Assembly: GCA_020831485.1 (NCBI GenBank)
Contig: JAFIGG010000006.1
Location: forward strand, 1-64,000
Direction of reading: 5' to 3'
DNA: 64,000 nt
From: Opitutales bacterium
GTDB taxonomy: Bacteria; Verrucomicrobiota; Verrucomicrobiia; Opitutales; Oceanipulchritudinaceae
A program made the translations under genes and the position numbers. This document shows positions 43,169 through 52,998 of this stretch, one piece after another (the first letter of the stretch is position 1; each line of letters starts with the position of its first letter). The notes beneath the pieces were generated by a model. The model searched no databases, had not been told where the DNA came from, and saw only the letters and a program-made list of their open reading frames with translations.

Positions 43169-43375
43169 ATGGCCCAGAAGTCCAAAGACATACGTGAATA
43201 CACGGTCAACGAGCTGGAGAAGAAGATTCGTGATACCAGCGAGGAGCTGCTTGGCAGCCGCCTCAAAAAGAAGACCGGTCAACTTGAAAAATCACACCTG
43301 CTGCGCGAGTTGCGCCGCGAAATCGCCCGCATGAAGACGATTCTCGCTCAGAAGAAGCAGGCTCAACAAGCCTGA
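43169..43375 (+). CDS. rpmC: 50S ribosomal protein L29
   Basis: 68 residues, two-helix bundle: IREYTVNELEKKIRDTSEEL and LLRELRREIARMKTILAQKK, with a basic linker. Position between L16 and S17 and the family pattern identify it despite low sequence conservation. Confidence 0.92.
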   Translation: MAQKSKDIREYTVNELEKKIRDTSEELLGSRLKKKTGQLEKSHLLRELRREIARMKTILAQKKQAQQA

Positions 43376-43407
43376 AGCGGCACCAATCAAAGATTTAGAG
43401 GTTAAAA

Positions 43408-43674
43408 ATGTCAGAACGCAACCAGCGCAAAACCATCACCGGGATCGTCACCAGCCGTTCCGGTGACAAATCGGTCAAGGTCACTTACGACTACAAAGTC
43501 CGCCACCCACTTTACCTCAAGGAAGTAAAGCAGAAGACCGTTGTCCACGCACACGATGCCGACAACGCCTGTGGTCTCGGCGACCGCGTAATCATCATGG
43601 AAACCCGACCGATCAGTAAGCTCAAACGCTTCCGCATCGTAGAGGTTGTCGAAAAAGCCCCGGTGATTAGCTAA
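43408..43674 (+). CDS. rpsQ: 30S ribosomal protein S17
   Basis: 88 residues. RKTITGIVTSRSGDKSVKV, HPLYLKEVKQKTVVHAHD and GDRVIIMETRPISKLKRFRI are standard OB-fold blocks. Primary 16S 5'-domain binder. 32 bases after rpmC. Confidence 0.96.
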   Translation: MSERNQRKTITGIVTSRSGDKSVKVTYDYKVRHPLYLKEVKQKTVVHAHDADNACGLGDRVIIMETRPISKLKRFRIVEVVEKAPVIS

Positions 43675-43704
43675 TAGGTTCCATTTTCCAAAGGAGAGAT
43701 TGTT

Positions 43705-44070
43705 ATGATCCAAATGCTTTCAACACTTAATGTGGCCGACAACACAGGCGCCAAAAAGGCGAAGATGATTCGTCGTCTTGGCCAGGTCAAAAAGACCGCC
43801 GGCGTCGGTGACGAAATCGTCGTTCACATCCGCGATGCTTCGCCGGATGCCACGGTCAAAAAGGGCACTGTTTGCCGCGCGGTTGTCGTGCGTACCAAAG
43901 CTCCTATCCGTCGTGCGGATGGCAGCTACCTGCGCTTCGATACCAATGCCATTGTTCTGATTACCAATGAAGGTGCTCCCCGTGGCAGCCGTGTCTACGG
44001 TCCAATCGCCCGTGAGCTCCGTCAGAAGAAGTTCATGAAAATCATCAGTCTCGCACCGGAGGTCCTCTGA
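43705..44070 (+). CDS. rplN: 50S ribosomal protein L14
   Basis: 121 residues. [80 protein letters not shown] and [17 protein letters not shown]. Forms an intersubunit bridge. Preceded by AAAGGAGAG. rplX follows with a one-base gap. Confidence 0.98.
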   Translation: MIQMLSTLNVADNTGAKKAKMIRRLGQVKKTAGVGDEIVVHIRDASPDATVKKGTVCRAVVVRTKAPIRRADGSYLRFDTNAIVLITNEGAPRGSRVYGPIARELRQKKFMKIISLAPEVL

Positions 44071-44071
44071 T

Positions 44072-44329
44072 ATGAAAGTTAAAATCAAAGCAGGCGACGA
44101 AGTCGTTGTCATTGCCGGCAACGCCAAGGGCGAGCGCGGAAAAGTCATGCAGGTTTTCCCCCGCCGCTCCCGTGTTATTGTCGAGGGTGTAAACAAGCGT
44201 AAGCACCACGAGAAGAAGACCCAGGAGAATCCCGAAGGCGCCATCGTCGAACGTGAGAATCCCATTCACCTTTCCAACATAATGTTGGCCGAGCGCTTCG
44301 AAGCCAAGGTTGCCACGAAGCAAAAATAA
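44072..44329 (+). CDS. rplX: 50S ribosomal protein L24
   Basis: 85 residues. KVKIKAGDEVVVIAGNAKGE and RGKVMQVFPRRSRVIVEGVN (KOW motif), KRKHHEKKTQENPEGAIVER and PIHLSNIMLA. Assembly initiator of 50S. Shorter than E. coli L24 (104) but within family range. Confidence 0.96.
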   Translation: MKVKIKAGDEVVVIAGNAKGERGKVMQVFPRRSRVIVEGVNKRKHHEKKTQENPEGAIVERENPIHLSNIMLAERFEAKVATKQK

Positions 44330-44357
44330 AATTTAAACCGGTTACCAAGGTCCCCAC

Positions 44358-44378
44358 CGTCCGGTCGGTCATCGGACG
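44358..44378 (+). promoter_or_regulatory. Hairpin upstream of rplE
   Basis: CGTCCG-GTCGGTCAT-CGGACG, 6-bp stem in the 73-base rplX-rplE gap, ending 24 bases before the rplE ATG and 9 bases before its AGGAG. In E. coli S8 represses the spc genes by binding near the rplE start; whether this hairpin serves that purpose is unknown. Confidence 0.3.
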
Positions 44379-44402
44379 CAGGAAACCAGGAGATTGCACC
44401 CA

Positions 44403-44975
44403 ATGTCTAAAGCATACTTACAACAGTTCTATCAGGAACAGGTCGCACCCGCTCTCAAAGAGAAGCTGGGTTGCAGCAACGTGCACGAAATTCCTCGTCT
44501 GGAAAAGATCGTCGTCAACAGTGGTTTCTCTGCTGAGCTCGACAAGAATCAGATCGAAGAAAGCGTGCGTGAGCTCGGCTTGATCACCGGCCAGAAGGTC
44601 GTCATCACCAAGGCGCGCAAGAGCGTTTCCAACTTTAAACTTCGCGAAGGCATGCCGAACGGCGCCAAAGTTACCCTGCGTGGCCGTTCCATGTATGAGT
44701 TCCTGTTCCGTCTGATTGCCATTGCCCTTCCGGGTATCCGCGACTTTCGCGGGATCAGCGACAAGTTTGATGGCAGTGGCAACTACACCCTGGGAATCAG
44801 TGACCACACCATCTTCGCTGAAATCAGCAATGACGGTGCAAAGCGTCAGTTGGGTATGGACATCTGTATCGTGACCACGGCGACTACGGACGAAGCCGGT
44901 CGTGAATTGCTGAGTCAGCTCGGAATGCCTTTCCGCAAACGCACCCCATCTTCAGCAACGGCTGTCAGCGCATAA
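44403..44975 (+). CDS. rplE: 50S ribosomal protein L5
   Basis: 190 residues from the ATG at 44403 (MSKAYLQQFYQEQ) with an AGGAG ribosome-binding site. Blocks: VHEIPRLEKIVVNSGF, LITGQKVVITKARKSVSNFK, LREGMPNGAKVTLRGRSMYE, LPGIRDFRGI and GNYTLGISDH. 5S rRNA-binding central protuberance protein. The C-terminus RKRTPSSATAVSA is a little longer than usual. Confidence 0.97.
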   Translation: MSKAYLQQFYQEQVAPALKEKLGCSNVHEIPRLEKIVVNSGFSAELDKNQIEESVRELGLITGQKVVITKARKSVSNFKLREGMPNGAKVTLRGRSMYEFLFRLIAIALPGIRDFRGISDKFDGSGNYTLGISDHTIFAEISNDGAKRQLGMDICIVTTATTDEAGRELLSQLGMPFRKRTPSSATAVSA

Positions 44976-44990
44976 AAGGAGATTTGAACA

Positions 44991-45296
44991 ATGGCTAAGA
45001 AATCAATGATCGCCCGCGACCACAAGCGTGCAAAGCTCATCCAAAAATTCGCTGCGAAGCGTGCGGAACTGAAACGGATCATGTCCGATCCCAACGTGTC
45101 CGATGAAGAATTTTATCAGGCTCAGCGCAAGCTGACCCAATTGCCGCGTGACTCCAGTCCGATCCGCCTGCGCAACCGCTGCAGCATTACCGGTCGTCCA
45201 CGCGCTTATATCCGCAAGTATGGCGTCAGCCGTATTACTTTCCGTGAACTCGCTTCCCAGGGGAAGATTCCCGGTGTGACAAAGTCCTCCTGGTAA
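44991..45296 (+). CDS. rpsN: 30S ribosomal protein S14 (zinc-free type)
   Basis: 101 residues. [20 protein letters not shown], a linker, then [20 protein letters not shown] and [20 protein letters not shown]. This is the long C-minus form lacking the CxxC pairs of the zinc form (only one Cys in the core). Located between L5 and S8. Confidence 0.97.
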   Translation: MAKKSMIARDHKRAKLIQKFAAKRAELKRIMSDPNVSDEEFYQAQRKLTQLPRDSSPIRLRNRCSITGRPRAYIRKYGVSRITFRELASQGKIPGVTKSSW

Positions 45297-45332
45297 TCAC
45301 CTTCGTTTAATTGTCTACAAGAGAGAACGACC

Positions 45333-45725
45333 ATGTCTGATCCTATCAGTGACTTTCTCACGATCATCCGCAACGCTTACCGTGCCGGTAAGGAAACTTG
45401 CGACGCCCGTTATTCCAAGATCCACCTTCGTATCGCAGAGATACTGAAGGAGGAAGGATACATCTCCAATGTTGAGAAGATTGAGACCGAGCGCGGCTTT
45501 GCTGCGCTTCGCCTCACTCTCAAATATGTGGATGAGGTTCCCGCTGTGACCGGCATTCGCCGTATCAGCAGTCCCGGAAAGCGTATGTATTACAAGGCTC
45601 CCGATATCCCGCGCACCTTGGGCGGTCTCGGTGTGAGCATCCTAACTACCTCGAAGGGCATTCTGCGTGACCGCGAAGCCCGCCGGGAAAACATTGGTGG
45701 CGAGTTGATCTGCGCCATTTGGTAA
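45333..45725 (+). CDS. rpsH: 30S ribosomal protein S8
   Basis: 130 residues. PISDFLTIIRNAYRAGKET, GLGVSILTTSKGILRDREAR and GGELICAIW give the family N- and C-terminal domains; RISSPGKRMYYKAPDIP is the linker. Central-domain 16S binder and, in E. coli, the autoregulator of the spc operon. Confidence 0.97.
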   Translation: MSDPISDFLTIIRNAYRAGKETCDARYSKIHLRIAEILKEEGYISNVEKIETERGFAALRLTLKYVDEVPAVTGIRRISSPGKRMYYKAPDIPRTLGGLGVSILTTSKGILRDREARRENIGGELICAIW

Positions 45726-45744
45726 AGCATAAGGAACACCTGCA

Positions 45745-46281
45745 ATGAGCCGTATTGGAAAACTTCCCGTAGAAATCCCTGAAAAAGTGACCGTTCAGGT
45801 CCAGGGACAAGAAATCACCGTCAAAGGCCCGAAGGGTAGCCTCACGCGTTCGTTCGACCGCGCGGTTACGATCAGCGCCGACGACAAAGAGGTAAAGGTC
45901 GCTCCCGCGAACAAAACCCGCCATGCAAATGCAATGTACGGCACTGCCCGTAGTATCATTGCCGGCATGGTTGAAGGCGTCGCCAAGGGTTTTGAGAAAC
46001 GCCTGACGATCAATGGCGTTGGTTTTCGTGCCAACGTTCAAGGCAATGTCCTGGACCTCGCTTTGGGTAAATCTCACCCGATCAAACACCCGATCCCTGA
46101 AGGCCTGACCATCACGGTCACCGACCAGACGAAGATCCGGGTTGAGGGCTACGACAAGCAGGCGGTGGGAGAATTCGCCGCCCAAGTGAAACGTTATTAT
46201 CCCGTTGAGCCCTACAAGGGTAAGGGTGTCACGATTGACGGTGAGTTTGTTCGCCGCAAGGAAGGCAAGAAAGCCGGTTGA
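45745..46281 (+). CDS. rplF: 50S ribosomal protein L6
   Basis: 178 residues. MSRIGKLPVEIPEKVTVQVQ, GTARSIIAGMVEGVAKGFEK, LTINGVGFRANVQGNVLDLA and the second-repeat PYKGKGVTIDGEFVRRKEGK. Two duplicated RNA-binding-like folds beside the GTPase centre. 19 bases after rpsH. Confidence 0.97.
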   Translation: MSRIGKLPVEIPEKVTVQVQGQEITVKGPKGSLTRSFDRAVTISADDKEVKVAPANKTRHANAMYGTARSIIAGMVEGVAKGFEKRLTINGVGFRANVQGNVLDLALGKSHPIKHPIPEGLTITVTDQTKIRVEGYDKQAVGEFAAQVKRYYPVEPYKGKGVTIDGEFVRRKEGKKAG

Positions 46282-46302
46282 TCCCGGAAGGAGAACTGAA
46301 CG

Positions 46303-46665
46303 ATGCATTTACAAAAGAAACAAAAATTACGCACCAAGCGCATTTGGCGGATTCGCAAGAAGGTTTCGGGCACGCCCGAACGCCCGCGCCTCTGTGTTAG
46401 CTTTACGAACAAGCACATCTATGCTCAGGTCATCGATGACACCACCGGCCGCACACTGGCCGCCGCGTCTTCAGTGGCAAAGGAGCTCAAGGATGCTTCC
46501 CTCCTTCCCAACATTGAAGGAGCTCGGAAAGTTGGACAACTCGCTGCCGAAAACGCAAAAAAAGCCGGTATCGAGTTGGTTGTATTCGATCGCCATGGCA
46601 AACGTTATCACGGCCGGACCAAGGCTTTTGCAGACGCTGCCCGCGAAGCTGGCCTGAACTTCTAA
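46303..46665 (+). CDS. rplR: 50S ribosomal protein L18
   Basis: 120 residues. [60 protein letters not shown] and [20 protein letters not shown]. 5S rRNA binder. 21 bases after rplF. Confidence 0.97.
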   Translation: MHLQKKQKLRTKRIWRIRKKVSGTPERPRLCVSFTNKHIYAQVIDDTTGRTLAAASSVAKELKDASLLPNIEGARKVGQLAAENAKKAGIELVVFDRHGKRYHGRTKAFADAAREAGLNF

Positions 46666-46677
46666 ACTATTTTTGAA

Positions 46678-47355
46678 ATGAGCGAAGAAAATCCAAATCC
46701 GGAGAATCAGGAAGCCCCTGAAAACAGCGCGGCCGAAACCGAATCCAGCAGCAGCGATATCATCGCCGCACCCGGTAAGCGCGAACAGCGTCCCAGTGCC
46801 GTTATCGGTAAGATCGATCGTCCCATTGCCACACCGAACAATCGGGGCCGTGGTGGACGCAACCGTCGCCAGCAGAAACCAGCACCTGAATCCGATGAAG
46901 ACGCTCTGTTTGAAAAGGTTGTCCACATCAACCGTTGCGCCAAGGTCGTAGCCGGTGGACGTCGTTTCAGCTTTTCGGCCCTGGTTGTCGTGGGTGACCG
47001 CAATGGCAACGTTGGGGTTGGCTACGGTAAGGCCAAAGAAGTGCCCGAATGTATCCGCAAGGGTACTGAGCAGGCGAAGAAGAACATGGCGCCGGTTCAG
47101 TCTCGCAACAACACTGTTCCACACATGACGATTGGCAACCACGACGGAGGCCGCGTGATGCTGCGTCCGGCCGTTCCCGGAACCGGTGTTATCGCCGGTG
47201 GCGGCGTCCGTGCGGTGCTCGAGGCTGCTGGGATTAAGGATGTGCTGACCAAAAGCCTGCGCTCCAATAACCCCAGTGCCATGGTATTTGCCACCCTGGA
47301 TGCGCTCAAGCAGATGCGCTCCCAGGAAACGATTCGGAATCTGCGTAAAGCTTGA
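46678..47355 (+). CDS. rpsE: 30S ribosomal protein S5 with N-terminal extension
   Basis: 225 residues against about 167 in E. coli. The core begins near residue 77 ([20 protein letters not shown]) with [40 protein letters not shown] and [19 protein letters not shown]. The first 75 residues are a Glu/Asn/Ser-rich segment followed by an Arg/Gly/Gln-rich patch, likely disordered. No internal start has a better ribosome-binding site, and the reading frame of the extension is clean, so it appears to be translated. rpmD (L30), usually next, is missing; rplO follows after 51 bases. Confidence 0.95.
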   Translation: MSEENPNPENQEAPENSAAETESSSSDIIAAPGKREQRPSAVIGKIDRPIATPNNRGRGGRNRRQQKPAPESDEDALFEKVVHINRCAKVVAGGRRFSFSALVVVGDRNGNVGVGYGKAKEVPECIRKGTEQAKKNMAPVQSRNNTVPHMTIGNHDGGRVMLRPAVPGTGVIAGGGVRAVLEAAGIKDVLTKSLRSNNPSAMVFATLDALKQMRSQETIRNLRKA

Positions 47356-47406
47356 TTCAAAGCTTTACGCCATCTCTCATCGCAATCAACTTAAGAGGTT
47401 TTAGAC

Positions 47407-47868
47407 ATGCGTTTGCACAATTTGATTAAAAGCGGCGGCACCAAGAAGCGGAAGCGTATTGGCCGCGGTGAAGGTAGTGGCCTTGGTAAAACATCCGGTC
47501 GCGGACACAAGGGTCAGCGCTCACGCTCGGGCCATAGTCTGCGTCCAGGCTTTGAGTCCGGCCACGTGCCACTCTACCGGAAACTGCCAAAGCGCGGTTT
47601 CAGCAACTTCCGTTTCCGTACCGAGTATGCGGTTGTTAACCTGGCTGATCTCAGCCGTGTTGAAGCAACCGATCTCGATCGTGACGCCTTGGTCAAAGCC
47701 GGCCTGGTTCGTGCTTCCGACCAACTGGTGAAAGTCCTCGGCGATGGCGAGATCGATCGCGCCATCAATGTCACCGCTCATAAATTCTCTGCCTCAGCCA
47801 AAGAAAAGATTGAAAAGGCTGGCGGCAAGGTGACTGTCATCGAACAAAAGCCTGCTACAGGCGAGTAA
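47407..47868 (+). CDS. rplO: 50S ribosomal protein L15
   Basis: 153 residues. The Gly/Arg/Lys-rich N-terminus KRIGRGEGSGLGKTSGRGHK and GFESGHVPLYRKLPKRGFSN, then a globular C-terminus with VIEQKPA. Preceded by TTAAGAGG. secY starts 3 bases after its stop, as in many spc operons. Confidence 0.96.
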   Translation: MRLHNLIKSGGTKKRKRIGRGEGSGLGKTSGRGHKGQRSRSGHSLRPGFESGHVPLYRKLPKRGFSNFRFRTEYAVVNLADLSRVEATDLDRDALVKAGLVRASDQLVKVLGDGEIDRAINVTAHKFSASAKEKIEKAGGKVTVIEQKPATGE

Positions 47869-47871
47869 TCC

Positions 47872-49377
47872 ATGATCTCCGCTTTTGTAAACGTCTTCAA
47901 GATTCCGGAACTAAGGGATAAGATTTTTCTTACCCTTTTTCTGCTCTTCATCGCGCGCGTTGGCGCAAACATTCCGTTGCCTGGTATCGATCCGATGCCG
48001 TTGCAGCAGTTTTTCGATGATCAGAGTCGAACCGGGGGAGGGAGTCTGCTGGGACTTTACAACATGTTCACCGGCGGTGCTCTGCTGCGGGGTGCAATTT
48101 TTGCACTCGGCATCATGCCCTACATCAGCGCTTCGATTATTTTCCAGTTGTTGACTGCCGTTGTGCCTTCCCTGGCGCGTTTGCAGCAGGAAGGGGAAAT
48201 CGGCCGTCAGAAGATAACCCAGTATACGCGCTACGCGACTATTGGTATTTGTTTGGTTCAGGCGGTTCTGTTGATCCTCACGCTTGAGAACCCTCAGCGC
48301 CTGTTTCCGGACTACGATGTCAATCGCTACGGTGACATTATTCTGCTGAGCCACACCTGGTTCATGATCACATCGGTGATCTTCCTGACCTCGGGCACTG
48401 TCCTCTTAATGTGGATTGGCGAGCAAATTACGGCGCGCGGTATTGGCAATGGTATTTCTATCCTGATCACTGTAGGCATCCTTGCCGATTTGCCGGCTGC
48501 CGTTGTTTTGACCTATCAGTTGTTCACTGCACCTGTCGGTGAGGCGGCTCAGTTGGGCTTGGGTGAAGGCATCCTCATGTTGCTTTTCCTCTTCCTGGTA
48601 ATCGCCGGTGTTGTAATGGTGACTCAGGCGGTCCGCAAGATTCCTGTGCAGTATGCCAAGCGGGTTGTTGGCCGCAAGGTGTTCGGAGGCCAGAGCAGTT
48701 ACCTTCCTTTGAAGGTCAATTACTCCGGGGTGATGCCGATCATCTTTGCTTCCGCCATCCTGATGTTCTTCACCACTATGTTCGGCCAACTCGGCAGTGC
48801 GGTGGATGCGGGCTGGTTGCGTGACGCTGGTCTGATGTTCCAACAGGGCCAGTTCAGCTATTACCTGGTCTTTGGTATCCTAATCTTTGGTTTCGCCTAC
48901 TTCTGGGTTTCCGTGATGTTCAAACCGGTTCAAATCTCCGAAGATTTGAAGAAACACGGTGGCTACATTCCGGGTGTTCGTCCTGGTGAGCCGACTTCAA
49001 GGTATCTTGATTTCACCATGACCCGTCTGACCCTCGCCGGGGGCTTGTTCCTGGTTGTGATTGCGGTCATTCCGGATGGTGTGCTCTTCGCCACAGGTGT
49101 GCCATATCAAACGGCACAGTTCTTTGGCGGCACCGGTTTGCTGATTATTGTCGGCGTGCTGCTGGACTTCCTGCGCCAGATCGAAACCTACCTGTTGCAA
49201 CGGCACTACGATGGTTTCCTCAAGAAGGGCCGGATCAAGGGCCGTAGCCAGGGCAGAACCAAACAACTGGTCGACACCGTGGGCTTGGCCGAAGGCCGTG
49301 CCCTCTGGCGCTGGTTGCTGGTAATGTTTGCAGTGGGTTTTGTCGCCTGGATCCTGAATTGGATCTATTTCTCCTGA
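47872..49377 (+). CDS. secY: Preprotein translocase subunit SecY
   Basis: 501 residues, longer than E. coli (443). Channel of the Sec translocon with about ten TM helices: TM2 region FTGGALLRGAIFALGIMPYI, LQQEGEIGRQKITQYTRYAT, GNGISILI, LKVNYSGVMPIIFASAIL (TM7 start), KKHGGYIPGVRPGEPTSRYL. The extra length lies mainly in the first periplasmic loop and in the 8/9 and C-terminal parts. rplO-secY spacing of 3 bases suggests coupling. adk does not follow; map does. Confidence 0.96.
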   Translation: MISAFVNVFKIPELRDKIFLTLFLLFIARVGANIPLPGIDPMPLQQFFDDQSRTGGGSLLGLYNMFTGGALLRGAIFALGIMPYISASIIFQLLTAVVPSLARLQQEGEIGRQKITQYTRYATIGICLVQAVLLILTLENPQRLFPDYDVNRYGDIILLSHTWFMITSVIFLTSGTVLLMWIGEQITARGIGNGISILITVGILADLPAAVVLTYQLFTAPVGEAAQLGLGEGILMLLFLFLVIAGVVMVTQAVRKIPVQYAKRVVGRKVFGGQSSYLPLKVNYSGVMPIIFASAILMFFTTMFGQLGSAVDAGWLRDAGLMFQQGQFSYYLVFGILIFGFAYFWVSVMFKPVQISEDLKKHGGYIPGVRPGEPTSRYLDFTMTRLTLAGGLFLVVIAVIPDGVLFATGVPYQTAQFFGGTGLLIIVGVLLDFLRQIETYLLQRHYDGFLKKGRIKGRSQGRTKQLVDTVGLAEGRALWRWLLVMFAVGFVAWILNWIYFS

Positions 49378-49414
49378 TCGGCCCCAACCCGGGGCGCTGA
49401 GTGGAACTCGCAGA

Positions 49415-50188
49415 ATGATACCGGTTAAAACCGCGGCAGAAATCCGCAAAATGCGTGAAGCCTGTCGCATCGCGGCCACGGTGCTTCACAAATTGTGTGA
49501 ATTCGCCGGTCAGGGAGTGAATACCTATGATCTCGATCAAGAAGGTAAGCGCCTGTTGCAGTCTTATGGTGCAGAGAGCGCCTGCTTTCAGTATCAGGTG
49601 GGCAGTTTGATTTATCCGGCCCATACCTGCCTCTCGGTCAACGAGGAGATTGTCCATGGAATAGGCGATCTTCGCAGGGTGCTGCAGGATGGCGATATTT
49701 TGACCGTTGACGTTTGTGTCCGTTATGAGGGTTTCATTGGCGACAATGCCCGGACGATCGCGATCGGTGAGGTTTCACCAGAGAAGGCATTCCTCCTAGA
49801 GGCAACGGAAAAGGCACTCTACAAGGGCATCGATAAGGCGAGAACTGGCAATCGGGTAGGGGAGATTTCCAACGCAGTCGAGAAGTTCATTTGCGCTCGT
49901 GATCTCGGAATTGTTCGGGATTTTGTCGGCCACGGAGTTGGTCGCAGTATGCACGAGGCACCGCAGATCCCCAATTTCGGTCCCCGCAAACGCGGTGAGA
50001 AACTTCGCCCCGGAATGACCCTCGCCATCGAGCCCATGATTACCCTCGGCTCACCACGGGTGAAGATGGCCGACGACGGCTGGACCGCTCTGACAGCCGA
50101 CGGCAGTCCCAGTGCACACTTTGAACACACCGTCCTTGTCACGGACGGGGAGCCTGAAATTCTCACCATTCCTGATTTGAGTTCTTGA
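49415..50188 (+). CDS. map: Methionine aminopeptidase, type I
   Basis: 257 residues. Removes the initiator Met from nascent proteins. Pita-bread fold with the five metal ligands in VDVCV, GDNARTIA, FVGHGVGRSMHE, TLAIEPM and HFEHTVLV; VNEEIVHGI carries the substrate-binding His. Lies 37 bases after secY. infA and rpmJ, which usually come next, are absent; the 104 bases after map hold only hairpins. Confidence 0.97.
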   Translation: MIPVKTAAEIRKMREACRIAATVLHKLCEFAGQGVNTYDLDQEGKRLLQSYGAESACFQYQVGSLIYPAHTCLSVNEEIVHGIGDLRRVLQDGDILTVDVCVRYEGFIGDNARTIAIGEVSPEKAFLLEATEKALYKGIDKARTGNRVGEISNAVEKFICARDLGIVRDFVGHGVGRSMHEAPQIPNFGPRKRGEKLRPGMTLAIEPMITLGSPRVKMADDGWTALTADGSPSAHFEHTVLVTDGEPEILTIPDLSS

Positions 50189-50192
50189 CACC

Positions 50193-50227
50193 GAAGAGAA
50201 AGCTCTCTTCTTTCTCCTCTTTTCTCC
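50193..50227 (+). terminator. Hairpin with pyrimidine tract between map and rpsM
   Basis: GAAGAGA-AAGC-TCTCTTC (7 bp) followed by TTTCTCCTCTTTTCTCC, 4 bases after the map stop. A second small hairpin (CCGAAA / TTTCGG) follows. This could reduce transcription into the rpsM-rplQ group or mark its own promoter region (a TTGACA occurs at 50185-50190, overlapping the map stop). Confidence 0.45.
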
Positions 50228-50292
50228 GAAAAGATTCCGTTTCGGGGTTCCTGTACATTTTTAAACTGAAACAATTTTAATCCTAATTAACC

Positions 50293-50667
50293 ATGCCACG
50301 TCTTTTGGGTGTTGATATTCCTGGGAACAAGAAGGTTCCATTTGCCCTCCGTTATATTTACGGAATTGGGCCCACTCTCGCTGACCAGTTGGTCGCCGAA
50401 ACCGGTCTCGACCCCGATGCCCGCGCGCACACGTTGTCGGAGGAGGAGCTGAACAAGGTTGCCGAGGCGATCGTTGCCAAAGGCATCCTCGTCGAAGGTG
50501 ACCTGCGTCGCGAAGGCAGTGCGAACCTGAAGCGTTTGCTCGCCATCCAGTGCTACCGTGGCATTCGCCACCGTCGTGGCCTTCCGGTCCGTGGCCAGCG
50601 CACGCAGACCAATGCCCGTACTCGTAAGGGCAAGCGCAAGACGACCAGCACCATAAAGAAAAAGTAA
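50293..50667 (+). CDS. rpsM: 30S ribosomal protein S13
   Basis: 124 residues. RLLGVDIPGNKKVPFALRYI, YGIGPTLADQLVAETGLDP, CYRGIRHRRGLPVRGQRTQT and NARTRKGKRKTTSTIKKK. Contacts 50S and the P-site tRNA. First of the alpha group here. Confidence 0.98.
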   Translation: MPRLLGVDIPGNKKVPFALRYIYGIGPTLADQLVAETGLDPDARAHTLSEEELNKVAEAIVAKGILVEGDLRREGSANLKRLLAIQCYRGIRHRRGLPVRGQRTQTNARTRKGKRKTTSTIKKK

Positions 50668-50684
50668 TTTTTTAATCATCTATC

Positions 50685-51242
50685 ATGAGCGACGAAAATA
50701 AGAAGGAGCAGACTGAATCCAAGTCTCCCGCTGCGGAAAAAGAACTCAAAGCCACCGCAGCCACCCCGGCAGAAAATTCTGCTGAAGGTGCTGACACCGG
50801 CGAGTCAGAAGAAAAGAAGAGCGGTCAGCCAACGGCAGCCGATCTTCTAAAGAGTGAGGTTGACCTCAATGTTCGAAAGGCCAAGGGCAGTAAGAACATC
50901 ACCAGTGGCATCGTGAATGTGCTGGCGACGTTCAACAATACCAAGGTGTCTTTCACGGACAAGAAGGGCAATGTGGTCTCCTGGTCCAGCGCTGGTAAAA
51001 TGAACTTCCGTGGTTCCCGCAAGAGCACCGCATATGCTGCTCAGGTCGTGACTCAGGATGCCGGTAAGGTTGCCTTGTCACACGGTATGAAGGAAGTCGA
51101 GATCCGCGTAAAGGGTCCGGGTATGGGACGTGATTCCGCAATTCGCGCAATTCAGTCACTCGGCATGGTGGTCACTGCAATTGTCGATGTCACCCCTGTC
51201 CCGCACAACGGCTGCCGTCCTAAGAAACGCCGCCGCGTATAA
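50685..51242 (+). CDS. rpsK: 30S ribosomal protein S11 with N-terminal extension
   Basis: 185 residues against about 129 normally. Core from about residue 63: [60 protein letters not shown] and [17 protein letters not shown]. The first ~60 residues are Lys/Glu/Ala/Ser-rich with no predicted fold ([20 protein letters not shown]...). The rpsE extension begins in a similar way (MSEEN). 17 bases after rpsM. Confidence 0.95.
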   Translation: MSDENKKEQTESKSPAAEKELKATAATPAENSAEGADTGESEEKKSGQPTAADLLKSEVDLNVRKAKGSKNITSGIVNVLATFNNTKVSFTDKKGNVVSWSSAGKMNFRGSRKSTAYAAQVVTQDAGKVALSHGMKEVEIRVKGPGMGRDSAIRAIQSLGMVVTAIVDVTPVPHNGCRPKKRRRV

Positions 51243-51284
51243 ACCGGACCTCATTCAATTTTAATCTTCTGATTTAGTTTACCA

Positions 51285-51893
51285 ATGTCTCGTTACACAG
51301 GACCCACGACCCGCATTAATCGCCGGTTCGGCATGTCAATTTTCCCGCCGAACAAAGCCCAGGACCGCAAGCCGCACCCTCCTGGTCAGCATGGCCCCCG
51401 GCTTCGCCGCAAGCTTTCCGATTATTCGATCGGTTTGAACGAAAAGCAGAAGCTGCGGTATTTGTACGGTCTCACCGAAAAACAGTTCCGTCGCACCTTT
51501 GACCGCGCAAAGTCCATTCGTGGCGTTACCGGCGAGGTCTTCATTTCGCTGTTGGAGCGTCGTCTCGATTCCGTAATTTACAGCATCGGTTTTGCCAAAA
51601 CCCGTCGCCAGGCGCGTCAATTCGTGAACCACGGCCACGTCCGCGTGAATGGTCAAAAAGTGGACATCCCGAGTTTTCAGGTCTCTGCCGGCGACACGGT
51701 TGAAGTCAAAGAAGCGACTTCCTCCCGCCAGTTGGCTACCCGTGCACTTGAGGATACCCGTATCCGCACCGTGCCGCTTTGGATTACCCGCAACGAGGAT
51801 GCCCTCACCGCTACCGTAAATCGGGAGCCCTCTGCTGAAGATACTGAAACTGGGATCAACGTTCAGCTGATCGTTGAGTTCTACTCCCGTTAA
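51285..51893 (+). CDS. rpsD: 30S ribosomal protein S4
   Basis: 202 residues. MSRYTGPTTRINRRFGMSIF, RRKLSDYSIGLNEKQKLRYL, YGLTEKQFRRTFDRAKSIRG, LLERRLDSVIYSIGFAKTRR and QARQFVNHGHVRVNGQKVDI (S4 domain). Zinc-free form: the N-terminal cysteines are absent. Autoregulates the alpha operon in E. coli. Confidence 0.97.
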   Translation: MSRYTGPTTRINRRFGMSIFPPNKAQDRKPHPPGQHGPRLRRKLSDYSIGLNEKQKLRYLYGLTEKQFRRTFDRAKSIRGVTGEVFISLLERRLDSVIYSIGFAKTRRQARQFVNHGHVRVNGQKVDIPSFQVSAGDTVEVKEATSSRQLATRALEDTRIRTVPLWITRNEDALTATVNREPSAEDTETGINVQLIVEFYSR

Positions 51894-51956
51894 TCAGTTT
51901 TCTTCAGATCAAACAAACCCACAGCACCTTAACTTCAGCATAGTCCGGATACAATC

Positions 51957-52958
<1,002 letters not shown>

Positions 52959-52998
52959 AGTTAACGATTCCAATAATTTTTAATTTCCAGGCACAGCC

